A stretch of DNA of 64,000 bases from Thuidium tamariscinum (taxonomy: Eukaryota; Streptophyta; Bryopsida; Hypnales; Thuidiaceae). Within the stretch, counting starts at the first letter, position 1; the number at the start of each line of letters is the position of its first letter. The notes under the pieces were generated by a model. That model was not told the origin of the DNA. It ran no database searches and saw only the letters and a program-made list of their open reading frames with translations. A program made the position numbers and the translations under genes. The DNA lies in contig OX344754.2 in the NCBI GenBank assembly GCA_947034885.2, positions 7,013,001 to 7,077,000 of the forward strand. The letters are read 5' to 3'. Shown here in pieces: positions 49,545 through 59,729 of the stretch.

Positions 49545-50142
49545 GGATTTTGTAGATTGTGAAGCATACTTTCGCCTGCAATGTATTATAGACCTGAAGG
49601 ATGATCAGCTCATTATCAAAGTCACAAGGCGTATGTTGCTCTTCAGACATACACTTGAAGGCTTAGAGTAAACACTCCCGATTGAAATGAGATTTTTTTC
49701 CGAGTTCAAATTTGTGTGAACCATTAAATTCTAATAGAACAATGACACTTCATCGATTACATATTACAGTCTGAAGTAGCTCGGCACATGAGAAGTAGCT
49801 AGATTATAGCTGAGAAGTAGCTCGGCACATGCATACCCTGAAAGATTAGCAGCAGTAGGCAAACACAGGTACCAGCAACAATTGAATCAGTTGAAATACT
49901 TGCAAGTTTTATCCATTTCCATTAAACAAGTCTCAATTGGATACACAGGTTCGAGCCGAACAGAAACATCGAATTGTCTCCGTTTATATCATGCGATGTA
50001 CAGGAATTTTACATAATCTAACTCTGAACGATGCAACGGTTTGTTGAGTCTTCAAGCCGAACAGAATCATCGAATTGTCGCCGTTTTCATCATGCAATGT
50101 ACAGGAATCTAATTCTGAACGATGCAACGATTTGTTAAGCCT
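49545..50142. other. Convergent 3' ends of two genes
   Basis: About 600 bases separate the stop of the membrane protein gene (+) from that of transketolase (-). The stretch holds both 3' UTRs. It includes two copies of AGTAGCTCGGCACATG near 49776 and 49814 and the 101-base tandem repeat listed separately. Confidence 0.6.
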
Positions 50143-50146
50143 TCAA
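49955..50146. repeat. Tandem duplication in the transketolase 3' UTR (period 101)
   Basis: The unit starting GCCGAACAGAA at 49955 recurs at 50056. Both contain CATCGAATTGTC, CATGC(G/A)ATGTACAGGAAT, and GAACGATGCAACG. The second copy is about 10 bases shorter and reaches the stop codon region of the gene. Confidence 0.85.
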
Positions 50147-53100
50147 GCTGCAGCGAGGAGCTCCTCAGCGACCTCGGTGACATGCGCAGCAGTGAAACCA
50201 TACTTTTTGAAGACCTCCGTATACGCCCCACTGCAGCCGAAAGTGTAGACCCCCAGGACCTTTCCCTTGGGGCCAACGTACTCTCGCCATCCGAGAGGGG
50301 ACCCAGCCTCAACGCTGATCCGCTTCTTCACTTTAGCGGGCAGCACCTGCTCTCGATACTCCTCGCTCTGCAGATCGAACAGCTGCCAGCACACGAGCGA
50401 GACGACGCGCACCTTCTTCCCTTGCTGCCGAAGATTTTCGGCCGCAGCCTCGCACAGCGCGAGCTCAGTGCCTGTACCAATAAGAATGAGCTCGGGCAGG
50501 CCCTTCGCATCCGTGTTGTCGCTCACCACATAGCCTCCCTTCGCCACGCTCTCTGCTGAGGAGCCGGCGATGTTCGCAGCCACTTTCTGACGCGACAGGG
50601 ACAAGATGGTGGGCGCATGTCGCCGAGAGATGGCGACCTTGTATGCGCCCGCCACTTCGTTGGCATCCGCAGGTCGCAGCAGAAACATGTCCGGAATGGC
50701 GCGCAATCCCACGAGCTGCTCTATGGGCTGGTGCGTGGGTCCGTCCTCGCCGAGACCAATGGAGTCGTGCGTCAGGATGTAGATCACGCCTGCTTCGCTC
50801 AGGGCCGAGAGACGCATCGCGTTTCGCATGTAGTCGCTGAAGATGAGGAACGTGGCCGCGATGGGGATGAGGCCCGAATTGTGGAGGGCCAGGCCGTTGG
50901 AGATTCCTCCCATGGCGTGCTCGCGGATCCCGTAGCGAATATTGCGACCTTCTGGGGTTTCCGCGGTGAAATCATCGAAGTCTTTCAAATAGACTTTGTT
51001 CGAGCTCGCCAGGTCCGCACTGCCGCCGATCAGACCGGGCAGAACCTTCGCCGCGGCGTTCAAGCAGGTCTCTGAGTATCCTCGTGTTGCGTCGACTTTC
51101 TCATCCTCTGGGAAGTGCTGCAGACATGAGGTAAACCCAGAGGAACATTAAAAAAGGTTTGACACATGACTTCCTGATCCTCAAGTAGATTTCTGCAAGT
51201 TGGGGAATGGGTCATGCACTTACAGGAAGAGATTTCTCCCAATCCTGAGGAAGGTTTCCGCTGATGAGCAGTTTAAATTCGCGGGCTTCTTCGGGGTACT
51301 TGGTCGAGTAAACTTCCAAAGCTTTGTTCCACTCTTCCTCCTTTGCCACGCCGTGCTTCGCATGATTTGTAAACTCCCTGGGACGGAGGATAAAAGCAAC
51401 AAGGGAGATGAGTTATTCGCAACTTCGTTCAACTTTGAAATTACTGTACAGATTGATGATCCAACATCGGAAGCATTCTCGTTTGAGCAAGCTTACTCGT
51501 AGACCTGAGGGATGACGTAAAATGGCTCACGATCCTCCCAGTTGAGTTTCTCGTGCATTTGCTTCACGTCGTCCTCGGCGAAAGTGCCATGGTGAGCTTT
51601 GGCGGTGTTTTCCTTCACCGACTCCCTGCCAATGCGTGATTTCACCTGAGGCAACAGAGGTGTTTGAGATCCCGTGCTCATGTGCTCTGAATCATAGCCT
51701 TGGAATTATTACTCTTCAGAATGCGGGTAAAAGGGGTATGAACCTACTTGGATGAAAGTGGGCTTGTCACTCTTGGTTGCCTCAATGAGGACAGCGTCCT
51801 TGAACGAATTGATGTCGTGATAGATGTCGTCAATGACGACACGGTTCCAGCCGAGCGCCTCGAACCTCTTCCCCACATCCTCCGAGAAGGCCAAGGAAGT
51901 ATCCCCGTCAATGGTGTTGTGATTGTCGTCATAAATGACCGTGAGCTTGTTGAGTTTCCAGTGCGCTGCGAGCGACGCGGCCTCGTTGGAAATCCCCTCC
52001 ATCGCACATCCATCGCCCATGATGCAGAATCTGCACCACCAACATTTTTGAATCGGTACTGCCTCGTTGCCGTCGAAAAGAATGCATTCAAGAACCATAA
52101 ATTCTTGTCGATTTTTTTGCAAAACTTACGTGCGGTGATCCACGATGACAGCATCCTTTTTGTTAAAGCGACCAGCCAAGTGCTTCTCCGCCAGAGCTAA
52201 CCCCACTGCGTTTGCCACTCCTTGCCCCAATGGACCTACACCAATACTAAACGTCAAATTTCAAGCCCAGAAATAACCGAATCATCGTCCATGAGTTTGC
52301 GCAGTGGAAAAGTTTGGTTTGCCACAAGCGTACCAGTGGTGACCTCGATGCCGTCAGTAGTGACATTTTCAGGGTGGCCAGGAGTGCGACTGCCAATCTG
52401 ACAGAGGCGCTTTAAGTCTTCGATCTGCATCATCATCATCAAACCCCGAATGCAGGTGAACATCGTTACTCATCGTCCAGAAACTATTACATTGTATGAA
52501 ATCAGCTGGTTGATTCATTAATTACCTGAACCGAATCGTAACCCGAGAGATGCAATGTGATGTATTGCAGGAGGCAGCCATGGCCGGCACTGAGCACGAA
52601 CCGGTCGCGGTTGAACCAGTTGGGGTTCTTGGGGTTGTACTTCATGGCATAACGCCAGAGCACATAACCAACTTCTGCCATGCCCAGAGGCAATCCCGGG
52701 TGCCCGGCCTTGGCGGTGTCCACTGCGTCCACGGTGAGCATTCTCATGTTGTCCACAGCGCGCTTATCAATCTTGGTCTGCAACCACTGGGCATCGCTCC
52801 AGTTCCCCTCTTTCCCTCCCATCTGCTACCCAAATTTTGTCAGAACTCAAATTGCGTTTGCAGCCTAAATTGGCTATTTGATAGAGAAGATGTGCATGAA
52901 GCTCTTGCATACCATGCGAGTTATCTCTGCTCTCCAAGCTTTGGAAGAGTCTTCGTGTGATGTGCTATTGCCATTCACCAACTGCGAGGGCACGCTCTGT
53001 CCTGACTGTGCCCCCGGTTGCCCTGTTTTTACTTGCTCCTCTTGAAGCGACTGCGAGGAATCAGCCCTCGCGCCCTGAGCCATCTTGTTTCTCCGACGGA

Positions 53101-53448
53101 AGCTGAGACTCTTGCCGTCTAGCTTCGTCGAACTCTCGGGTTTCCAATTTCCAGTGAGCTTTGGTGCTTGAACTCCCTGCACACAGAGGTTGCAGACTAA
53201 CACAGTGAGATTGCCAATCTAGCGAAAGGATTTGACTCGTCTGTAACACTGAATCCAGTTCAGAAAGATCAAGGGCTATAAACTCGGGGGTGGGAGAGTA
53301 CCTTAGACAAGGTGGAGAGCGATGGAGAGCTTCGCGCTGCTGCTCTGGAAACCACTGATTGACTAGAAGATCTGGAAGCGAGATTACTAACCCGCAACGT
53401 GACTTGATTGCCACTCATAGCCGCCATGGCTGCAGCTCCACCCTCCAT
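50143..53448 (-). CDS. TKL: Transketolase, probably plastid-targeted (9 exons)
   Basis: Exons by GT-AG and phase: 53302-53448, 52913-53176, 52526-52822, 52334-52424, 52130-52235, 51748-52030, 51497-51645, 51224-51377, 50143-51117. They sum to 2466 bases, an open frame of 821 residues; all introns are 90-125 bases. Transketolase moves two-carbon ketol units between sugar phosphates using thiamine diphosphate. Visible landmarks: AGHPGLPLG near residue 176, [18 protein letters not shown], the cofactor motif GDGCAMEG near 308 with [17 protein letters not shown] with the catalytic Glu near 563, and GEDGPTHQP. The N-terminus ([20 protein letters not shown]) is Ser/Arg-rich like a chloroplast transit peptide. 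About 80 residues more than typical plastid enzymes (about 740) come mainly from a Gln/Ser-rich spacer in exon 2. The start at 53448 gives the only Met before the transit-like part. Confidence 0.95.
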
Positions 53449-54225
53449 TTGAAATGCCGATGGATCACTCTTCCGGAAAGCTCTCTGGTGTGCGAGGAAA
53501 ATTAAGACTACACTGCCTTCGAATTCACGTAACACCCCTGACGTCTACTTTACGAAAAAAAATAGCGTTTAAGCTTAGATTCCGGTTAGAAAAACTGTAC
53601 ACGGAACTTGAATCGCTTGCGGCTTGTGACACAGGAGTGTTGTGAAAGGCCCGGTGCTTGCATGCAGGCATATTGGCGATAGGCTTGGAGCACCCACTTG
53701 TGCAAGGGAGCTGAGAAGCTGAGTGCATGCCATGTGTTTTGCCAAATGGAGTCTCCGTGAGACCACCACGTGGACTTAATGTCCTCTGTTTCAGTGACGC
53801 CTGATCACTTTTAGGGGAGGTGGAAAGTTCCCTTGCAGGAGCCTGGAGTCGTGTGGGATAGGGTTTGAGCTTGCCCGCAAATGAACGAGAGTTCAGAATG
53901 GAGACGATTTGAGGAACGCGATTTCAAATTTCTTTTTTGATTTTTAATTTTTTGACACACTTCAAATTTCCATAATATGGATCCTTGTACCTCTTGGGAC
54001 GATTATGAAGGGCCGGATTTCCTAAGTTAATCATGCTTCACTCAATCTCAGTGACTCAGAACTGATCGCAAATTCACAATTTCACGAATAAGTTGGAGCA
54101 CCAAACATTTGAGGGCATGTGAATTAGGGTTTGAATTTCACAACCCAACACTCATGCACATCTCTTGCGAATTTCCAGTGTATTAGCCTACTCCTGGGGT
54201 CCTCTGATTCTTTCTGGCATGAACC
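53449..54225. promoter_or_regulatory. Transketolase promoter and methylesterase 3' region
   Basis: Head-to-tail arrangement: the methylesterase stop at 54226 and the transketolase start at 53448 are under 0.8 kb apart, so this stretch must hold the methylesterase 3' UTR and the transketolase promoter and 5' UTR. No specific element could be defended. Confidence 0.5.
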
Positions 54226-55498
54226 CTATTCCTTTGCGTAAGTAGCAGCAATACTCAGAAGCAGTTGATGAAGCTCCTCGGGAGCCGAGAAGAACGGACT
54301 ATGGTCCGCCTCGAGATGCAGAACCGCCGCGGGAGGATTCGCAGCAATGTACCGATCTTGGAAATGGGGTTTCGTCGCTTCGTCAAGCGACGTCCGAATA
54401 TAAACCCGCGGGACTCTGTAGTATCCCTTCTCCGTGAACGTCGTGGCGTCGTCGCCCATAATTGGAATGCCTTTCAATCGCTTCGACGCAAATTCCACGT
54501 CCTGCGACCACAGAAAAGCACAAACAATCACAATCAATAAGGTTGAAATCCTAAACCAGATGTAGCGTCTCATTCAACATCGTGAATATTTCCTCCATCA
54601 AAAGGGACAACAGAATATGCATGCACATACTTCCACCAAGGATACAATTTTATACTATTGTACCATTACGAAGACTTCAAAATGAATGTCAAATGGTATA
54701 TGCTTGAATTCACAAACTAAATGCGAGAAGGCAGTTGCACCGACCTCGGCGGAGCAGCAATTGTAGTAATATTGCGTCACGACCTCCAAGGACGGCCACA
54801 TCGAGGTCGGCGGGTTCTGCTCCCCATTCCCGAAGTGGAACTGCGCATCTTTCGAAAGGTGGGGGAACATCTCCTCCGCGACTTCGCCTTGCGCCATTCC
54901 GCTTGTGAGCATGGCGGCCGCCAAGTAGACCGTCACGTGAATCTTCTCCGGGTACCGTTCCGTGGCGCGTGCCACCGTCGTGCCTCCCATACTGTGACCC
55001 ACCAGCACCACCTAATGAAGGATCGGGAACGACCTCAGTCAGTCCAGTGGGAGGCGACGATGCAACGCATCTCACAAGAAGCTAGAATTCATGAGATTCT
55101 TAGATTGATTCCCTCAATCTCAGCTCAGCAATTCAGACGTGATCACAAAATCCATCAATTCTTTGATGGCGCAATCCAAGAGGAATTAATAATGAGGTTC
55201 TTACATCGCCCACATCTCACAAGAAGAACTGATCAGATTCGAGGCGGACCTTGTGATCAGCGGGAAGAGACTCCAGGAAGGCGTAGAGAGGCTGGTTGTA
55301 GTGGTCGAACGAAGTCACGTCGTCGGCGTCCACGGTACTGTCGCCAGCACTCACCAGGTCGAGGGCGGTGGCGCTGTAGCCGGCTTGATGGAGGCGCTGC
55401 AGGGTCTTGAACCAGCACCAGGCACCGTGCTGCCCGCCGTGCACGAGCACGAAGGGGGAGCGCTCAGCATTCTCGGGCTTCGGCTTCGTCGCCTCCAT
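54226..55498 (-). CDS. Methylesterase / alpha-beta hydrolase (MES family), 3 exons
   Basis: Exons 55250-55498, 54745-55011 and 54226-54501, all phase 0, give 263 residues, the usual size for this family. MES proteins hydrolyse methyl esters such as methyl salicylate, jasmonate or indole acetate, and related members are hydroxynitrile lyases; the substrate cannot be read from sequence. The oxyanion region HGGQHGAWCW is near residue 20, the nucleophile Ser90 is in GHSMGG, Asp212 in TSLDEATKP and His239 in LEADHSPFF, so the Ser-Asp-His triad is intact. The frame from ATG at 55498 is chosen; a GTG two codons upstream is not a start. Both donors (GTCCGC and GTCGGT) are weak, but homology across the joins (LPADHK|VVLVGHS, CCSAE|DVEFASK) supports them. 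No signal peptide; probably cytosolic. Confidence 0.92.
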
Positions 55499-57285
55499 GG
55501 ACACCCTAAACCCTGTGGAATCTGTCCTCGGCTACCAAGCGACTTCGAAAGACAAGCAAGGGTTGTGAGAGTCGAGTTTAGCACATTGGAGTCGTCACTA
55601 GATTTTTGAACAGCAATTGGGCAATCTAACAGCATAGCAAGAGCATGATGGCCAGTGGTTCTCGAAGAAAGACCATTCCGTCGAATCACCGAGACACTGT
55701 CTGCCGGTTTTCTGGAATGGATTCCTGTGCGCCCCCCAGTCTACTTTACCCAGTACCAATCAGGCACAGGTCTCCTCGTGTACGAAAGCAAAGGAATCTC
55801 CATCATTGCCAATCTATGAACTCCGTCTATGCAGAGAAAGAAGTCAATTTAAAAAAGAGAATGAAAAGTAGTTTTACCTCATCCAAGGCAACTGTACTTA
55901 ATTTCATAGTGTATAAAGCTATTCAAATTTTCTGTATAGGATTACTTCCTGATTCGTATTAGTAGTTATTGAGACAGTCGCTAGCCTCCTTCGTCTTACT
56001 TGAGGGATGCTTAACGTAATGAATTCACTAATGGAAAAAAAAATTAATACTATGTCCTTAATGTTGGCCTCATTGAAGCATTTGACTCCATTCCTTTATG
56101 GATTGATTTCGAACCTAACCTAACAAAAGACAGAAATCGTGAAGCATTGAGAGACTATGGTAGTCACATTGCTGAACAGACATAAATTGCCTTTCTGTTT
56201 TATTTTTTTCAGTTTACTTGGATGTGCTTCAAGTAACTTACTCACAGTAAGCTCTTGAAAGCATTCCTAATCCCACCCACTGGACGCCAGGACTCTTAGG
56301 GTTATAGGAGCTCCTAATATTCTAACTTTTTCAACGTTGGCAGCTTGGACAAAATTCGCCATATGGCACATTCAGTTTCTTTCATTCTATACAACATTAG
56401 AAGCTGCCACTCACATTCTCTGATAACTAAAGCTTGGACGCTGTCACTCGGTCACATTCTTCATTAAGTACGTAACATTGGAAGTTAGAGGCTGTCACTC
56501 ACCTTAAGAAGAATTTTCCATGTTCGAATCGGATCTTCAGGCTTTGAGATTGGAGATCGTCTTCATGTTTCCGAAGTGGAGATTCATCTTCCTCTACAAA
56601 ATAAAATTCAGTCCGAATGGTGGAACTTCAAAGTACTCCTGCCATCAGCCTATCATTCATCCTCCAATTCCAACATTGGAAGCACCCAGCGTTGAGCATT
56701 TTGAATCAAGAACTACACCGAAACCAACGAATGCATCAATCAGTTTGCAGATAGATGATCATCTTGGGATTCCAAATACGTTCGACCAATTTGTCATGCA
56801 AGCTCACGCACATCGTTACTGCTCTAAGAACCTCTTCCTCAGCTAGATGACAGACAGGTACTGCAATGTCAACCTCAACGAAACTAACGAAGCTGGAAAC
56901 CCCAAACCCTAAAAAACCCTATGAATTCGTCACCTACGCCCTCCAATATGTAGGTTTTCGAAACAGTAATTGACTTCCAATGTATCCCCATTGTGGCCGA
57001 TGCTGCACGTTAAATTCTGATCTCATGCAGGGATGCAAAGCTCCTATTTAAAGGTCCACTTGAACTGTAATCAATTCCTTTCCGAGTAATCGAGCAATTC
57101 CGATGCGTGAGGGTCGGAACAGTTCTGACCCTGCTGCTGGCATTGCCAACTCATAGGTAAGGGAAGAGAATAAGTCATCAGTTCCCAGAACCCACTTTCA
57201 CTATGGAAAAGATCAAATTGAGAATAATAAGCACTGTGCTAATTGGGAAGTAAATAACGGTAAGTTAGTGCCCAACTCCAATTAG
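55499..57285. other. Upstream of the methylesterase; no further gene established
   Basis: The region near the start is presumably promoter and 5' UTR. A 108-codon open frame at 56520-56846 (+) shows no known motif and no supporting splice context. GGAAGTTAGAGGCTGTCACTCA and variants recur loosely near 56330-56500 (GCTGTCACTC, GCTGCCACTC). AACCCTAAAAAACCCTA at about 56906 is telomere-like. Confidence 0.4.
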
Positions 57286-57326
57286 CCTAACCTAAACCCT
57301 AAACCCTAAAAAACCCTAAACCCTAC
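57286..57326. repeat. Interstitial telomere-like tract (CCCTAAA type)
   Basis: Four AAACCCTA-type units in tandem with one A-run variant. CCCTAAA is the plant telomere unit. Short versions called telo boxes occur in promoters of translation-related genes (known); either origin is possible. Confidence 0.85.
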
Positions 57327-57536
57327 CATGTCGATTCGACACTTGCAATAAAACCCCAGACCTGGGAGTGAGAAATCCAAAATAGATCGAACGTCATGTG
57401 CGAGCTATCAACTTTCGACAAACGACAAGCAGAAAGCAAAAAACGTGTTTTCACGCTTCGTTGACTGAAGGTGCAGTTGAAAAGTAAAAGCCGTGATACT
57501 TTTCACGTTGAAAAAATATGAGTAAACAAGAACAAG

Positions 57537-57610
57537 TGCTCCCGGGGGGGCTCGAACCCACGACCTTCGGCTCATAAGACCGATGCTCTAACCAACTGAG
57601 CTACGGGGGC
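57537..57610 (-). tRNA. tRNA-like gene, predicted anticodon UAU, possibly decayed
   Basis: A 74-base cloverleaf can be folded: acceptor GCCCCCG, D arm GCTCAGTTGGTTAGAGC, anticodon arm TCGGT-CTTATGA-GCCGA, variable AGGTC, T arm GTGGGTTCGAGCCCCCC, discriminator A. The B box GGTTCGAGCCC and A box TAGCTCAGTTGG are intact. The anticodon read from the loop is UAU (Ile). Two stem mismatches are present: C3-A70 in the acceptor and U50-C64 in the T stem. A CAU form (Met) would differ at one base, so decoding identity is uncertain, and the mismatches may mark a pseudogene. There is no intron. Confidence 0.8.
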
Positions 57611-57722
57611 TATGGTCACATATCACCGTCGGATCCCGGGATGAGCACTTCAAATCAAATCTTCCATTAAATAGTTCAAATAACACCCCTCGGCTGAACT
57701 ACACAGGGCAGGGGCACGAGAG

Positions 57723-57743
57723 CCCTAACCCTAACCCTAACCC
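57723..57743. repeat. Telomere-like tract (CCCTAA type)
   Basis: Three tandem CCCTAA units followed by CCC. This is the six-base form, different from the seven-base CCCTAAA form 400 bases away. The two tracts flank the tRNA-like gene. Confidence 0.85.
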
Positions 57744-57896
57744 GAAGAATTGCTGATCTTAAAACACAGATACAAAACCCTACGAGACTCCTAAACCCTG
57801 AACTAAGAAAGAATTACAAGCTAGCGCTGTAAAGAATACCGTGCCCCACGAGAATTGGCGAAAGCGTTTCTGTCGTGGACTCCCGGCAGCAATACA

Positions 57897-58058
57897 ATGG
57901 AAGACACTGCAAATTCCATCCGGCATCTGCAAAGGGAATGCAAACAAGTGATTAAGTTCGAGCCGAGCAATCCCCTGTCTGCGGCTACAACGGATGCAAA
58001 GAAGATTGTTAAGTTACAGCGTGAAATCAAATACTGTAGAAAGATTATCGTGGAGTAA
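57897..58058 (+). CDS. Hypothetical short coding segment (53 codons)
   Basis: ATG at 57897 opens a frame with charged, helix-prone composition (HLQRECKQVIKFEPSNPL, then DAKKIVKLQREIKYCRKI) to a stop at 58058. No family is recognised. It could be a last exon of a gene, a small peptide gene, or chance. A related, shorter sequence lies at about 58268-58335, so the region was partly duplicated. Confidence 0.3.
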   Translation: MEDTANSIRHLQRECKQVIKFEPSNPLSAATTDAKKIVKLQREIKYCRKIIVE

Positions 58059-58500
58059 ACGAAAGACGGATCACTGATACGGTACACGTGAGAAGACGTG
58101 ACAGGAGCATGAGTTGTCGAATACCTGCTCGTTGCATTGCGATTCTTCAGTCTCTGATAAAAACATTTTCAATACCTATGGGACTAATTTAAAAGAGAAG
58201 GAGGCCAACCAAACAGTCAAGCAAGAATGAAACGCGAGAATGAAAATAAGACTACCTTGCCCTCAGAGCATTGGCGATGGCGTTCTCTGTTTCGGGAAAG
58301 CTGCAATTCCGTTCGGGATTTCTGAAGGAATGAAGAGATGAACTGAACGAAAGCAGAAAGTTCAAGCCAAGGAATATTTCATAAGTCATTTGGTTAAGTC
58401 AATTTTGAAAAAAAAAGAAGAAAAAAAAACATTTGAAAAACCCATTTAATTTAATTTAATTTATGGGCGGTCAAAGAAAAAATTCTATACCTTCCTATTC
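58059..58500. other. Intergenic, no gene seen
   Basis: It includes the diverged duplicate of 57850-57940 near 58268-58335 (ATTGGCGATGGCGTT versus ATTGGCGAAAGCGTT) and a short TTTAA repeat at about 58447. Confidence 0.4.
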
Positions 58501-58761
58501 TAAGGTGGGTACATTCATACTATGCATAGTTATTGTTATTAGCTTGTTTAGATTTTCATGCACTCTTGTTGGTAAGTGAAAGCATGTTCCAATGCACCAA
58601 AAGAACGTTGGATTTGGATCCCATATGCAAAAGTTATTAACAGTCAAATTCAATTTCTAAAAGTACCATCTATAGTCTGCAAACATGACTAATTTTGGAA
58701 ATGTATGTGCATTGTAGATGGCGCTTTTAGGAACATGGCACTTTTAGGTGTACCTACCTTA
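58501..58761. mobile_element. MITE with TAAGGTAGGTACACC ends, copy 2 (261 bases)
   Basis: It starts TAAGGTGGGTACA and ends GGTGTACCTACCTTA. It shares with 42679-42955 the segments TTGTTGG.AAGTGAAAGCATGT, CCAATGCACCAAA/CCAACGCACCAAA, TTATTAACAGTCAAA, and GGAAATGTATGTGCA. The left end has diverged more than in copy 1. Confidence 0.85.
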
Positions 58762-59549
58762 CCAGCATTCTTAGAACATTTTTTCCATAATTTGTGGGAA
58801 GGCTACACCCGTAGAAAAGGGGGGCTATTCTTGCGATAATAACCTTTTTTTGGGAAAAGAGGGAAAATAAAATGCTTGAGAAAATGTTGTAATTTGACTC
58901 CCATTTTTTTCTGATAGTATGGAAGATGCTACTATTGTGAAATTCACAAGATGACTCATGGCTAATTTGTCTTTTCCTTGATCATTGGAATGGCTAAGTA
59001 GTGCATAAAACAATCTTGAGAATAATAATCTCTTGGGAAGTGTTGAGCAAAATTGTTCATGGTGTAATTGTGAGTGATATTGCAATGGACAATTAGACAA
59101 TTATATTATCATTTTTAAATCACTAACAAGGGAGTTGAACCCTTCTTGCCAAATGGCAAGATTACCTAATGCAGTATTAGTACTCTGCACAACAAACAAA
59201 CAAAAAACAAGCTACGTCAATAGTAAAGGTTAGAATTTAAAACAATTGTCATTGAAGTTGAAGGAGGCGCAACTGTCACTCCAAAACAACAAGGTAGCAA
59301 CATCAGAAGTTGAAGACATCCAATTATAGCAATACAACAGCAACAGTCTTCTATTCTTCTCCTACCAGCAGTATCAATTCTGAACCCAAATAAAAAGAGC
59401 AACAACAACAGTCTTCTCCGAAGCTTGATCCCAGGTAGTAAAAACTCTAACTTTAAAGTGAATATTTGATTGAAGTGCAAGGTTGGCAAAACCTCATAAA
59501 AACTAAGGAAGAAAACAAAAGCACCAAATGGAAAGGATACTTTTGTGCA
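58762..59549. other. Intergenic, no gene seen
   Basis: Minus-strand open frames here lack motifs. It may be the downstream flank of the hAT-like remnant or unrelated DNA. Confidence 0.35.
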
Positions 59550-59702
59550 CACTATAAGAAAATGGGGGTATAAATGACTTGTCCACAATGACTTCACCAA
59601 CAACAATGACTGCAAAATGACTACAAAATGACTATTTTGCAGTCATTGTTGTCGGTGTAGTCATTGTGGACAAGTCATTTATACCCCCATTTTCTTGTAG
59701 TG
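59550..59702. mobile_element. CACTA-ended foldback MITE (153 bases)
   Basis: Left arm CACTATAAGAAAATGGGGG and right arm, inward, CACTACAAGAAAATGGGGG. The arms match over about 68 bases with three differences. Flanking triplets GCA and GAA form an imperfect duplication. It is of the same kind as 15301-15529 and 16796-16958, with a different interior. Confidence 0.85.
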
Positions 59703-59729
59703 GAAAGTACTACTTCACAGTTCACATGT

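Noticed and set aside
50122..52960. Several long plus-strand open frames over the transketolase locus
   Set aside because: They lie opposite verified transketolase exons and arise from its GC-rich codons; none has a known motif.
54721..55410. A 229-codon plus-strand open frame over the methylesterase
   Set aside because: It runs antisense to exons 1 and 2 of a methylesterase with an intact catalytic triad; Arg-rich composition is typical of a shadow frame.
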